64,000 nt of DNA from Parabacteroides massiliensis (lineage in GTDB: Bacteria; Bacteroidota; Bacteroidia; Bacteroidales; Tannerellaceae), in assembly GCF_900155425.1 (NCBI RefSeq), contig NZ_LT700192.1, forward strand, positions 272,215 to 336,214, read 5' to 3'. A program made the translations under genes and the position numbers. This document shows, in pieces, positions 8,066-16,542 of this stretch. The notes beneath the pieces are model-generated. The model had not been told where the DNA came from. It worked only from the letters and a program-made list of their open reading frames with translations, and searched no databases. How positions within the stretch are numbered: position 1 is the first letter of the stretch; every line of letters starts with the position of its first letter.

Positions 8066-8395
8066 ATGGTACAATTAAAGAAAAAAGCCGTGTTGTTAAT
8101 TGGAGCATTGATGTTACTCTTCGGTATGGGAATGAATCTCCAGTATGCGCTGGATGATTATGGGTTGGCAGATAATAATGCCGTGATTGCTGTTTGGGCT
8201 CAACAGACAAAAACAGGTGATGATGGAAGTGGAACAGGAGGAGATGGGTATTCTTGTAAAGTAACTTTGATTTGTAAAGATCGGGATGGGAATGTGAATG
8301 GTTCCGTATCTTGTTCAGGGAAGGAAAATTGTGAAAGGAATACTTTTTCCGGCTATGTACAATGTGATGATAAAGAGTCTATTCGTTGCGATTAG
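8066..8395 (+). CDS. Small exported Cys-rich peptide, copy 3
   Basis: The 109-residue product is identical to copy 1 over nearly all of residues 1-53 (leader, AVIAVWA, then QQTKTGDD), then diverges. The tail has six Cys spaced through GYSCKVTLICKDRDGNV and on to ESIRCD, an even number that would allow three disulfides. The start is fixed by the conserved spacer AACTTAAAGACA just before ATG. It lies 29 bp downstream of the TMTC-like gene and is followed by a hairpin at 8425-8455, then a propeller gene. Conserved leader plus diversified tail argues that a common machinery handles different cargo peptides. Confidence 0.8.
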   Translation: MVQLKKKAVLLIGALMLLFGMGMNLQYALDDYGLADNNAVIAVWAQQTKTGDDGSGTGGDGYSCKVTLICKDRDGNVNGSVSCSGKENCERNTFSGYVQCDDKESIRCD

Positions 8396-8424
8396 ACTGT
8401 AGGGCATTTTGTTTTAACTTAGAT

Positions 8425-8455
8425 CGTGGATGAATTTGCTTGCAATTTGTCCACG
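8425..8455 (+). terminator. Hairpin after peptide copy 3 (attenuator candidate)
   Basis: CGTGGA (8425-8430) pairs with TCCACG (8450-8455), 30 bp after the peptide stop and just upstream of the propeller gene. The same element follows copy 2. It would let the short peptide be made in excess over the downstream processing genes if it acts as a partial terminator. Confidence 0.4.
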
Positions 8456-8474
8456 GTTTATAAAATAAAAAATT

Positions 8475-9467
8475 ATGAATCTAAAATTAAGTAATATCAT
8501 ATTAACTGTCATATTTTTTTTGTCATTAATTTCTTGTCAAAAAGAAAGACAATTGCAGTTGGAAACTGTAAAGTATAAACAACTTTCGTTTGTAGAAGGT
8601 TGGGGTGATTCAATATTTTTATCCAAAGTGCGAGATTTACAATTTTATGAGAATCGGCTTTATATTTCGGATCAATATTTGTCTCAAGTAATAGAAACGA
8701 ATCAATATTTTATCCTTAATAGATTTATAGGAAGGCAGGGGCCAGGTCCTAGAGATTTTGTGAGTATAGAGTCTATTGCGTTAGAAGATAGTTTTTTGTA
8801 TGTTTTTGACATGGGACATAGCGCTGCTTTGTGTTTTGATCAAAAAGGTGAATTTCGTGGTAAGTATGCCTTGTTGAATGATCGTATTTATATGCCATAT
8901 CGTTTTTTTGTGGATGATTCATGTTTATATGTTTCAACCGCAGAAAAGGAAGGATTGTTTTTAGAGGTGAATATGCGGATAGGTACAGAATCACATTGTG
9001 GAAAGAGAAAGGATTTTGGAGAAGAGCTGCCTAACCGAATACGGAATAGTAGGCATCTTCTGAATTTTGAGGATAAATGTATAACTGTCTCAGATAATAT
9101 TCCTATAGTGGAAATTTATGATTTGAAAAGTAAACAAATGGTTGATAGTTTGGACTTTTCAGATATAGATTATATAAAAAAAGATCTAATTAAGAATGAA
9201 AATATACGGAAGTTGAATAGTTACACAAAGATAGTATCAGATGCTTATGTGGATGGCAATTACTTATATGTGTTGTTGTTTGGAACAGGCTCTTCTGGAG
9301 AAGTTCTTTCGAATGAGATACTAAAAATAGAATTATCTCCGATATTGAAAAAAAAGGAAATCCTCCAATTACCCGGAACGAATTATTTACATATCTGTGT
9401 CAATCAAGATAGTATTTATGCATACAATCGGAAAGAAGCACGGGTTGAATTATTAGTTAGAGAATGA
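8475..9467 (+). CDS. Six-bladed beta-propeller lipoprotein (intact copy)
   Basis: The 330-residue protein has a lipoprotein signal (SLISCQKERQ) and blade sequences including DSIFLSKVRDLQFYENRLYISDQ-type strands and GRQGPGPRDF. It is the intact counterpart of the pseudogene at 4066-5058. It overlaps the next gene by 4 bp (ATGA), a sign of translational coupling. It is expected to sit on the periplasmic or outer surface. It is shorter than the propeller at 596 and shares only the general fold, so the two may bind different partners. Confidence 0.8.
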   Translation: MNLKLSNIILTVIFFLSLISCQKERQLQLETVKYKQLSFVEGWGDSIFLSKVRDLQFYENRLYISDQYLSQVIETNQYFILNRFIGRQGPGPRDFVSIESIALEDSFLYVFDMGHSAALCFDQKGEFRGKYALLNDRIYMPYRFFVDDSCLYVSTAEKEGLFLEVNMRIGTESHCGKRKDFGEELPNRIRNSRHLLNFEDKCITVSDNIPIVEIYDLKSKQMVDSLDFSDIDYIKKDLIKNENIRKLNSYTKIVSDAYVDGNYLYVLLFGTGSSGEVLSNEILKIELSPILKKKEILQLPGTNYLHICVNQDSIYAYNRKEARVELLVRE

Positions 9468-10342
9468 ATGCAACAAGAACAGTCGGCATGTTACTATTAC
9501 TTTTATTTTGTATGTCATGTGGAAGAAAAGAACATGATAAACAAAATAAACGTATTGTACACGACCATATTGGGAGAGAAATGCTGTTTCCGAAGGATAT
9601 AGTATATACTCGTTTTTTGAAAGACACGATAGATTATCGGATGCCGGAAAATGTTGAATATAAAGTAGTAGTTTATGTGGATTCAACGGGATGTACAGAA
9701 TGTAAATTGAAACTTCAGGAATGGAAAGATTTCATTTCTTATATAGATACGTTGTCAGGGGGAAAAGTGGCGTTTATGTTTTTTTATAATTTGAGCGATT
9801 ATAAGAAAGTAGGGTTTCGCCTGAAACATGAAAATTTTGATTACCCAGTTTGTTTGAACAGAAGTGAAGAGTTGAGTCGATTGAATAATATTCGGGAAGG
9901 AGACCGAAATCATACGTTTTTGTTAGACAAGGAAAATCATATATTGGAAATCGGAAATCCAATGTTTGATTTGGAAATCCGTGATAAATATGTGGCGTAT
10001 ATGACGGATGACCGTGAATTGTTGTCTTTTATAGAAAATAAGACACAGGTAACAGTTGCGCGTCCTGTAATTGATTTGGGAAAGATCGATAAAGGAATGG
10101 AGAAAGAAGTCTCATTTCTGCTGAAGAACACGGGACGAAATCCATTGACCCTATTTGAGATGCAGACTTCTTGCGGATGTACTCGTGCAACATACGATCA
10201 ACGGACTGCATTGACAAATGAAGAGATTCTTGTAACGGTTAAAGTTGTAAAGGAATATGCAGGCTCTTTTTCAGAAACGATTTCTATCCGTTGTAATACG
10301 GATGATCCGATCTTTTTGGAAATCAAAGGGAGTGTTCAGTAA
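9464..10342 (+). CDS. Lipoprotein with thioredoxin-like and DUF1573 domains
   Basis: The 292-residue protein starts with a lipoprotein signal (LLLLLFCMSCGRK). Residues of about 60-165 form a thioredoxin-like region with STGCTECKLKLQ, and about 190-292 form a DUF1573 Ig-like domain (VIDLGKIDKG, then TSCGCT). DUF1573 proteins are common exported Bacteroidetes proteins of unknown function. The thioredoxin-like half parallels the gene at 1758 in the first cassette, which lacks DUF1573. It is translationally coupled to the upstream propeller gene and 21 bp from the signal peptidase gene. A redox role on the peptide Cys residues is inferred. Confidence 0.75.
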   Translation: MNATRTVGMLLLLLFCMSCGRKEHDKQNKRIVHDHIGREMLFPKDIVYTRFLKDTIDYRMPENVEYKVVVYVDSTGCTECKLKLQEWKDFISYIDTLSGGKVAFMFFYNLSDYKKVGFRLKHENFDYPVCLNRSEELSRLNNIREGDRNHTFLLDKENHILEIGNPMFDLEIRDKYVAYMTDDRELLSFIENKTQVTVARPVIDLGKIDKGMEKEVSFLLKNTGRNPLTLFEMQTSCGCTRATYDQRTALTNEEILVTVKVVKEYAGSFSETISIRCNTDDPIFLEIKGSVQ

Positions 10343-10363
10343 AAAAATAAATATGTACCAAAG

Positions 10364-10879
10364 ATGATAAAAACGTATACATGTCTTTGTCTATTTACTT
10401 GTGTGTTGATTCGCCTCTTCCTGGGTGAACCTTGCTACATCCCATCCGAAAGTATGGAGCCGACTCTATGTACCGGTGATTGGGTTTGGGTAGACAAAGC
10501 CTCATACGGGCCTGTGTTACCTGACCGTTTTGCCGATATTCCTTTGTTGAATGTTTTCACCTGGATTACGTTTTTGCGTGAGAAGGATTTGAAAAACAAT
10601 TGGAATTTGGGACGTATGGTGGGATGGCGAGAACCGCAAGAAAATGATATCGTTGTTTTTCGTAGTCCTGAAAACCGGAATATGCTTTTGGTAAAGCGGG
10701 TAATCCGAATAACAAGGCGAGAAGGCATAAACTGGTACTATATGATGGGAGACAATAGCAGTAACTCAGTGGACAGTCGCTTTTTCGGGGAAATACCTGA
10801 GGGGTTGATTGTCGGCAGGATCAGTCGGGTATTGTTTTCTGTAAAAGATAAAAAGCGCATATTAAAAAGAATAGAATGA
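10364..10879 (+). CDS. Signal peptidase I (S26), cassette copy C
   Basis: The 171-residue protein has the membrane anchor, PSESMEPTL with catalytic Ser, LLVKRVIRI with catalytic Lys, and MMGDNSSNSVDSRFFG. It differs from the copy at 2383 in only about a dozen positions after the divergent N terminus. In the GDN box, Arg of copy A is Ser here; whether activity changes is unknown. It overlaps the GT2 gene by 4 bp. Duplication of the peptidase with each peptide set argues that it belongs to the system rather than to general secretion. Confidence 0.9.
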   Translation: MIKTYTCLCLFTCVLIRLFLGEPCYIPSESMEPTLCTGDWVWVDKASYGPVLPDRFADIPLLNVFTWITFLREKDLKNNWNLGRMVGWREPQENDIVVFRSPENRNMLLVKRVIRITRREGINWYYMMGDNSSNSVDSRFFGEIPEGLIVGRISRVLFSVKDKKRILKRIE

Positions 10880-11622
10880 TGAAAACGGACATAGATTTAA
10901 TACTACCTGTTTATAACCCGGATAAAGGTTGGGAGTTAACCGTTGTCTCGAAATACAAGGAACTGAATGCATTGTGGAAACATGTTGATATTCATCTGTA
11001 TTTAGTAAATGACGGTTCGACAAGAGGTGTTGAAGAAAATGTTATCAATTATATCCGGCAAAACATACCGGAAGTCCATATTTTAAGTTATTCGGTCAAT
11101 CATGGAAAAGGTTTTGCCTTGCGTAAAGCCGTGTCTGCGTGTAATTCTGATTATATCCTTTATACGGATCACGACTTCCCTTATACGCTTGCTTCTATGT
11201 CAAGGGTATTGGAAATGTTACAGCGGGGAGTAGATGTGGTTGTATCGACTCGGGATAAGACCTATTATGATTGTTTGCCGTTTTCTCGTCGTTTAATCTC
11301 CCGATTTGTTCGTGGCTGCAATCGTTATTTATTGCAAATGAACTATTCGGATACGCAAGCCGGTTTGAAAGGGTTTAGCCGCAAAGGACGTACTGTTTTC
11401 CTTTCTACTTGTATAAATACATATCTGTTTGATTTGGAGTTCGTTTACAAGGCATGTCATCATCCGGATTTGATCATGCAGGAGGTTCCGGTGAAGCTTA
11501 GAGAGGCTGTCTGTTTTTCGGTATTTGGCTTTGAAATTTGTTGGAAGGAACTTTTACGGAGTTTATATATGAAAAGCAGTGAAAGATGGAAATATAAATT
11601 TGGCGTATTACCTAAAAAATAA
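10876..11622 (+). CDS. Family 2 glycosyltransferase (DPM1-like), cassette copy C
   Basis: The 248-residue protein is highly similar to the GT2 at 2901. It keeps DLILPVYNP, LVNDGS, DHDFPY and SDTQAGLKGF and has no membrane helices. The C-terminal 25 residues differ (ending GVLPKK), where the duplicated segment stops. It overlaps the signal peptidase gene by 4 bp. It probably makes a polyprenyl-phosphate-linked sugar for the TMTC-like enzyme, by analogy to DPM1; this is inferred from fold and context. Confidence 0.85.
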   Translation: MMKTDIDLILPVYNPDKGWELTVVSKYKELNALWKHVDIHLYLVNDGSTRGVEENVINYIRQNIPEVHILSYSVNHGKGFALRKAVSACNSDYILYTDHDFPYTLASMSRVLEMLQRGVDVVVSTRDKTYYDCLPFSRRLISRFVRGCNRYLLQMNYSDTQAGLKGFSRKGRTVFLSTCINTYLFDLEFVYKACHHPDLIMQEVPVKLREAVCFSVFGFEICWKELLRSLYMKSSERWKYKFGVLPKK

Positions 11623-11845
11623 GATTATAAGAGATTGTTTAATTTTTGTAATACTGTTTGTATGTTCTTGTTCAGCATCCCGAGTCATGAAACGGAATGT
11701 ACAATTGAACGCTTTCCCGATGATCCATAAAAGCATTCCAAACCGTCTGTTTTATTCGTCGAACGGCTTGAATGAAACAGACGGAAGGGAACTGAAAATA
11801 TTGGGAAATACAATAATTGAAAAAAGTTTCCTTTTAGCTCAGTAG
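11579..11845 (+). CDS. Possible small lipoprotein or truncated remnant
   Basis: An open frame with a GTG start overlaps the GT2 end by 44 bp and encodes 88 residues. It has a basic start, a hydrophobic stretch and a lipobox-like FVCSCSAS (about residues 29-36). No family is recognised. The DNA after it (AGCTCAGTAGTTTTCCC) resembles the spacer before the TMTC-like gene at 6675-6715, so this may be the place where the next cassette repeat broke off. Could be a real short lipoprotein or leftover. Confidence 0.35.
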   Translation: MKDGNINLAYYLKNKIIRDCLIFVILFVCSCSASRVMKRNVQLNAFPMIHKSIPNRLFYSSNGLNETDGRELKILGNTIIEKSFLLAQ

Positions 11846-11888
11846 TTTTCCCGAGTTGTTCGTTTAGTATAGGTAATAGGAAATAAAA

Positions 11889-12898
11889 ATGGATTTTGAT
11901 TATAGACTTTTAGCAAAATATTTGACAGGCATGCTTTCTCCTGAAGAAATGAAACAGGTGGAAGAATGGCGTGAATTATCAATTGATAATGAGGAAGCTT
12001 TCTCTAAATTGATGAAACTTCGCGTTTCGTGGAAGTTCACTCAATATAATACGCCTGAGCATATCGAAAAGGCATTGAATGGATTGAATGCCAGGATAAA
12101 TAGTAGAAGGCAATTTCAAATATTTTGCTCTGTGATGAGATATGCAGCCGTAATCTTGTTACTTGTATCTTTTTCTTATGTGGGATGGGGCTATCTGAAG
12201 CCGGACAATTATGTAACGATTAGGGTGGAACAAGGGAAAGATGTGAAAAAAATCGTGCTTGCAGATGGTTCTACTATTTGGTTAAAGGCCGGTTCTTCAT
12301 TGAAGATTCCGGAGACTTTTGCCGAAGGCGGTCGCAAACTCTCCTTGCAAGGAGAAGCATTCTTTGACGTTGCAAAGAATGCTTCTCCTTGCAAGGAGAA
12401 GCATTCTTTGACGTTGCAAAGAATGCCCAGTTCCCTCTATATGTTTCGACGAATTATGTGAATATTAGGGTTCTTGGAACCGCTTTCAATGTAAAAACAG
12501 ACGAGAAACACCAAAACGTAGAAACCGTTTTAGCAAGAGGTAAAGTCGCTTTACTCGATAAGCAGTGGAACCCCATTTTAGATATGTCACCGGGAGAAAA
12601 GGTGACATATGACAACAATAAGAACGAATATGCCACAGAGGTTGTGGATGTGAATGTATGTACGGCGTGGCGACTGAACCAGTTTGTCTTCGAAAATGTC
12701 ACGTTGAGGGAAATAGTTAACCAACTCTCCGTAAAATTTAATGTAAACATAAATTTAGAATCAACGAAGCTTGCCCAGCGTAAGTTCCGATGTGTGATCA
12801 ATGAAGATGAAAGCTTGCCTGACATCTTGAAACTCTTGAAATATTTAGCTCCCATCCAATATCGGATAGAGGGGAAAGAAATCTTTATATATGAATAA
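11889..12898 (+). pseudogene. FecR-family anti-sigma factor, frameshifted by a 44-bp duplication
   Basis: The first part encodes an N-terminal cytoplasmic region, a membrane segment (about residues 80-100) and the start of the FecR domain (ADGSTIWLKAGSS, then LQGEAFFDVAKNA). A 44-bp tandem duplication at 12340-12427 then shifts the frame, so the product stops at 12461. Removing one repeat restores a single frame of 321 residues, including VSTNYVNIRVLGTAFNVK and a C-terminal domain related to STN. FecR proteins pair with an ECF sigma factor and sense a SusC/TonB signal. No sigma gene is next to it. The SusC at 13006 has the matching STN domain. Confidence 0.85.
12340..12427 (+). repeat. 44-bp tandem duplication forming a 27-bp-arm inverted repeat
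   Basis: Two 44-bp units (12340-12383, 12384-12427) are identical except for the last base. Each unit contains the 16-bp palindrome TCTCCTTGCAAGGAGA and the inverted repeat GCATTCTTTG/CAAAGAATGC around ACGTTG. Across the junction, 12340-12366 and 12373-12399 are perfect reverse complements with a 6-bp loop. Such a structure favours slippage, so loss or gain of a unit could switch the FecR frame. Confidence 0.95.
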
Positions 12899-13005
12899 TA
12901 AAAAATGAATGCCTATGATGAAATGACAGATTAGAAAAGTAACACACACAACAAAAGAAAACTATAAACTTAAAAACTTAGTACTAACATTATTGAATCA
13001 CATGT

Positions 13006-16000
13006 ATGATTAAAAATGCATCAATTGCTACATTAGCAATGTTTTTGTCAGCTGCATCGCCCGCTATGGCGACAAGCGATGCGCATTCTTTGTATGTGAA
13101 TCTGGAACTGGCCTTGAATCAAACGACAGTCGGTACCGTCATACGAAGTATTAGTGAACAAACTGGGTATGAATTTTCTTATGATGAGACTTTATTAAAT
13201 AAGAAAATCTCCAAAGTCTCTGTTAATCTTAAAAATGAACATATAGAAAATGTTCTGAAAGAGGTATTTAAGAATACAGGGATCTCTTATAAAATAGTAA
13301 ATAATCGTGTATTTCTGAAGGATGATAATTCTCAAAGGAGTGTTCATTCCGAACCTGTTGTGACAGCACTCCAACAGCAGAAGAAAAAAATATCAGGTGT
13401 TATTGTCGACGATACCGGTTTGCCGGTCATTGGTGCAAATATTGTCCTGAAAGGTGGGGCTGGAGTCGGTACGATAACGAATATTGACGGAGAATTTACA
13501 TTGGAAGAGATTCCGGATGGAGCGACTTTGCTTATCTCTTATATCGGATATTTGGATCAAGAAATTTTAGTGACGAAAGATAAAAATACATACCAGATTA
13601 CCTTGCATGAAGATACTCAGAAATTGGACGAGGTTGTTGTGGTTGGGTACGGTGTGCAGAAAAAAGTAAATATGACAGGATCCATTTCGAATGTGAAGTC
13701 GGAAGAACTGTCGGTGATTCCTAATACTAACTTGTCCAATTCATTGGCTGGACGTGCTCCTGGAGCAACTATTACCGGTAATTCTGGTCTGATGGGAGCT
13801 TCTTCTGAGATCCGTATGCGTGGTGGATTCGGCGATCCGTTGTTCGTTATCGATGGTGTTATCCGTGATAAAGAGGCTTTTGATAATTTGGAACCGTATG
13901 AAATAGATCAGATGAGCTTCCTGAAAGATGCCGCGTCCGCTTCTATTTATGGATCGGCAGCTGGTAATGGGGTTGTGTTGGTCACGACAAAAGGAGGTGT
14001 TAAGAATCAGAAACCTGTGTTTAATTATCAGGGATCCTATGCTTTTAGCAAACCTACCCAAGAACTGTTTGCGGATAGATGGACGGCTATTGATGATTTG
14101 GATTACCAAAATGCTGTAGCCCGTTTTCAAGGCACGAAAGAGCCGAACGGTGAGGCGGAATATGCTTACTTCCGTGACAACAACATCAATTATAATGTAA
14201 ACGATTATATTTGGCAGAATCCTTGGAACACAAAACATTCTTTGAGTGTGACAGGCGGAAGCGAGAAAGTGCAATATTATGTAATGGGGTCTTTCTTGGC
14301 AGAAGAAGGCTCTTATGTATCGTTGGAAAATAAGAAATTTTCTTTGCGCTCGAATTTAACGGTAGAATTGAGCAAATATATCAAGATGAATGTCAATTTG
14401 GATGCAAATCAGTCTAATGACAAGCGTTTCTATTGGCCATTCTCGGATGACGACGATCAAGCTGTGTATGATTTATACCGTTGTACATTCAATGCTATGA
14501 AGACAACGCCGTTCTACTCTAATTTGGACGGGACACCTTCTGCTACAATTACAGATTATCCGATTTATCAGGATTATGGTTCATGGCAAGGGTGGAATCC
14601 TGTAGATCAGGTTGTCGGTAACCGTTATCTGAAAACTCGTCGGCGCAATATGAATGGGATCGTTTCGTTCGATTTTAACTTGGATTTCATTACGAAAGGA
14701 TTGAGTACAAAGATCATGGGTAGCTATATTGGACATGACTACAATCGGAAACGTTTCATGACTTTCCAGAAGAACTACAAATTTCAGCAGGCAGATCCTG
14801 AAGGAAATCGTTTCTTGCCGGCTCCTTTAAATTTGAATGAGTTCAATACGTTCAACTTCTCTCAAAATTATGAAAACTTGGACTATCGTGCTAAACAATT
14901 GTGGACCGAGCAGTTCAATTGGTTTGTGAACTATGCCAATACATTTGGTAAACATGATGTTAACGCGATGGTTGTATTCGAACAGGCTTCTAACGGAGGG
15001 GAATGGATACAGGCTAAAGGGGAACAACCACTTTCCAACTTAGACCAGATGTTTAATTATTCGAGCGATGCCGAACGTCGTTGGGGTAACGCTGAAGAAT
15101 ATACCGGTGGACGTCTTTCATGGATTGGTCGTTTTAATTATACATTCGATCAAAAATATATAGCCGAGTTCTCTTTCCGTTATGATGGTAACACTTTGTT
15201 CCCCGATGGGCATCGTTGGGGCTTTTTCCCTTCTGTATCGGCTGCATGGCGTTTAAGTGAAGAATCTTTTATGGAAAATACGACCGATTGGTTGAGTAAT
15301 TTAAAGCTGCGTGCATCGTATGGAACAACAGGTAATGACTTGGATGTGAATGATGAAGAAATAGCAGCATTCTCTTATCTACAGAAATATAATAAGGGGG
15401 GAAATTATGTGTTTGGTAACAATTTAGCTAATACGATTACGCCTGGTGCTACGCCGAACTTGGCTTTAACATGGGCTACATCTAAGACTGTTAATGGTGG
15501 TTTGGATTTCGGTTTCTTCAATAACCGACTATCTGGTACAGTCGATGCATTCTATCGTAAAGAAACCGATATTTTGGGAGCACGCACCGTGACAATCCCT
15601 AATACATATGGGCAAACATTAGCTCCAGAAAACTACGCTGAACGTTCTTGGCGAGGAGGTGAAATCGCTCTGACTTGGATGGATAAGGCTGCTAATGGTG
15701 AGATCGATTATTCTGCATACGTGAATTTAGGTTTTGCTCGCGACAAGTGGGATGTCTTGGATGTTTCAGCTACTTATCAGGAAGGTGGAGCGTTACATGC
15801 ATTGTCACCGGTAGGAAAGGCTGACGGTATTTTGACCGGTTTGATTGCTGATCATTTGTTGACCGATCCAGCTGAAGTTGAAGCCTTGAAAGCGAAGGGG
15901 TTTAAACAGTATGGTCGTGATCCATATTTGGGTGGTATTTTGTATAAAGATACTCGTGGAGATGGTTATACGGAAGGTCCTGATGGACGTATTGATGGAA

Positions 16001-16524
16001 ATGATGCGTATAACTTGTTGAGTGAAAATGGAACACCGCGTATTAATTATGGTTTTGGAGGTAATATTAAGTGGAAAGGTATCACGGTAGACGTGCATTT
16101 TCAGGGTGTTGGCAAATATGATCGTTTTGTCGGTGGAGTTGATGGTGGTTTCTATCAGCATGGTGGTGCCGTTCGTCCTTATTTCCCAATTTGGACAAGT
16201 GATAAAGTCTATGATCCAGATTTGAATCCGAATGGTGTTTATCCACGCATTGTAGGGAATGGTTGGTATGAATCAGGTGCAGGAAATACAAGTTACTGGA
16301 TGCGTAATGGGGCATACTTGCGTTTGAAGAATTTGAATATCGGCTATGATTTGCCGAAAGCGATTCTTCGTCCGTTGGGACTTACGCACGCACAAGTATT
16401 TGCCAATGCAACAAACTTGTTCTGTATTTCGGATGTAACGGAATTTTTGGATCCGGAACAAAAATATTATGATTCCTATCCGTTGATGAGAACATTTTCT
16501 TTTGGTCTTAATTTCTCATTCTAA
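13006..16524 (+). CDS. SusC-like TonB-dependent transporter with STN domain
   Basis: The 1172-residue outer-membrane protein has a signal peptide, an STN domain (about 28-105, ALNQTTVGTVIRSIS), a carboxypeptidase D-like regulatory domain (about 125-205, ISGVIVDDTGLPVIGANIV), a TonB box region (DEVVVVGYG), a plug with the SusC motif (FGDPLFVIDGVI) and a 22-strand barrel ending in FSFGLNFSF. It imports a glycan or glycoside bound by the SusD partner 18 bp downstream, using TonB energy. The STN domain is the feature of transporters that signal through FecR anti-sigma factors, and such a gene lies just upstream but is frameshifted. Substrate unknown. Confidence 0.95.
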   Translation: MIKNASIATLAMFLSAASPAMATSDAHSLYVNLELALNQTTVGTVIRSISEQTGYEFSYDETLLNKKISKVSVNLKNEHIENVLKEVFKNTGISYKIVNNRVFLKDDNSQRSVHSEPVVTALQQQKKKISGVIVDDTGLPVIGANIVLKGGAGVGTITNIDGEFTLEEIPDGATLLISYIGYLDQEILVTKDKNTYQITLHEDTQKLDEVVVVGYGVQKKVNMTGSISNVKSEELSVIPNTNLSNSLAGRAPGATITGNSGLMGASSEIRMRGGFGDPLFVIDGVIRDKEAFDNLEPYEIDQMSFLKDAASASIYGSAAGNGVVLVTTKGGVKNQKPVFNYQGSYAFSKPTQELFADRWTAIDDLDYQNAVARFQGTKEPNGEAEYAYFRDNNINYNVNDYIWQNPWNTKHSLSVTGGSEKVQYYVMGSFLAEEGSYVSLENKKFSLRSNLTVELSKYIKMNVNLDANQSNDKRFYWPFSDDDDQAVYDLYRCTFNAMKTTPFYSNLDGTPSATITDYPIYQDYGSWQGWNPVDQVVGNRYLKTRRRNMNGIVSFDFNLDFITKGLSTKIMGSYIGHDYNRKRFMTFQKNYKFQQADPEGNRFLPAPLNLNEFNTFNFSQNYENLDYRAKQLWTEQFNWFVNYANTFGKHDVNAMVVFEQASNGGEWIQAKGEQPLSNLDQMFNYSSDAERRWGNAEEYTGGRLSWIGRFNYTFDQKYIAEFSFRYDGNTLFPDGHRWGFFPSVSAAWRLSEESFMENTTDWLSNLKLRASYGTTGNDLDVNDEEIAAFSYLQKYNKGGNYVFGNNLANTITPGATPNLALTWATSKTVNGGLDFGFFNNRLSGTVDAFYRKETDILGARTVTIPNTYGQTLAPENYAERSWRGGEIALTWMDKAANGEIDYSAYVNLGFARDKWDVLDVSATYQEGGALHALSPVGKADGILTGLIADHLLTDPAEVEALKAKGFKQYGRDPYLGGILYKDTRGDGYTEGPDGRIDGNDAYNLLSENGTPRINYGFGGNIKWKGITVDVHFQGVGKYDRFVGGVDGGFYQHGGAVRPYFPIWTSDKVYDPDLNPNGVYPRIVGNGWYESGAGNTSYWMRNGAYLRLKNLNIGYDLPKAILRPLGLTHAQVFANATNLFCISDVTEFLDPEQKYYDSYPLMRTFSFGLNFSF

Positions 16525-16542
16525 TTTTAAATCAGAAAGAAT

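Noticed and set aside
12340-12427. CRISPR-type repeat
   Set aside because: Only two adjacent units without spacers, inside a gene. It is a tandem duplication.
13741-14274. Minus-strand open frame of 177 codons inside the SusC gene
   Set aside because: Antisense to a clearly coding TonB-dependent transporter, with no start signal or conserved motif.
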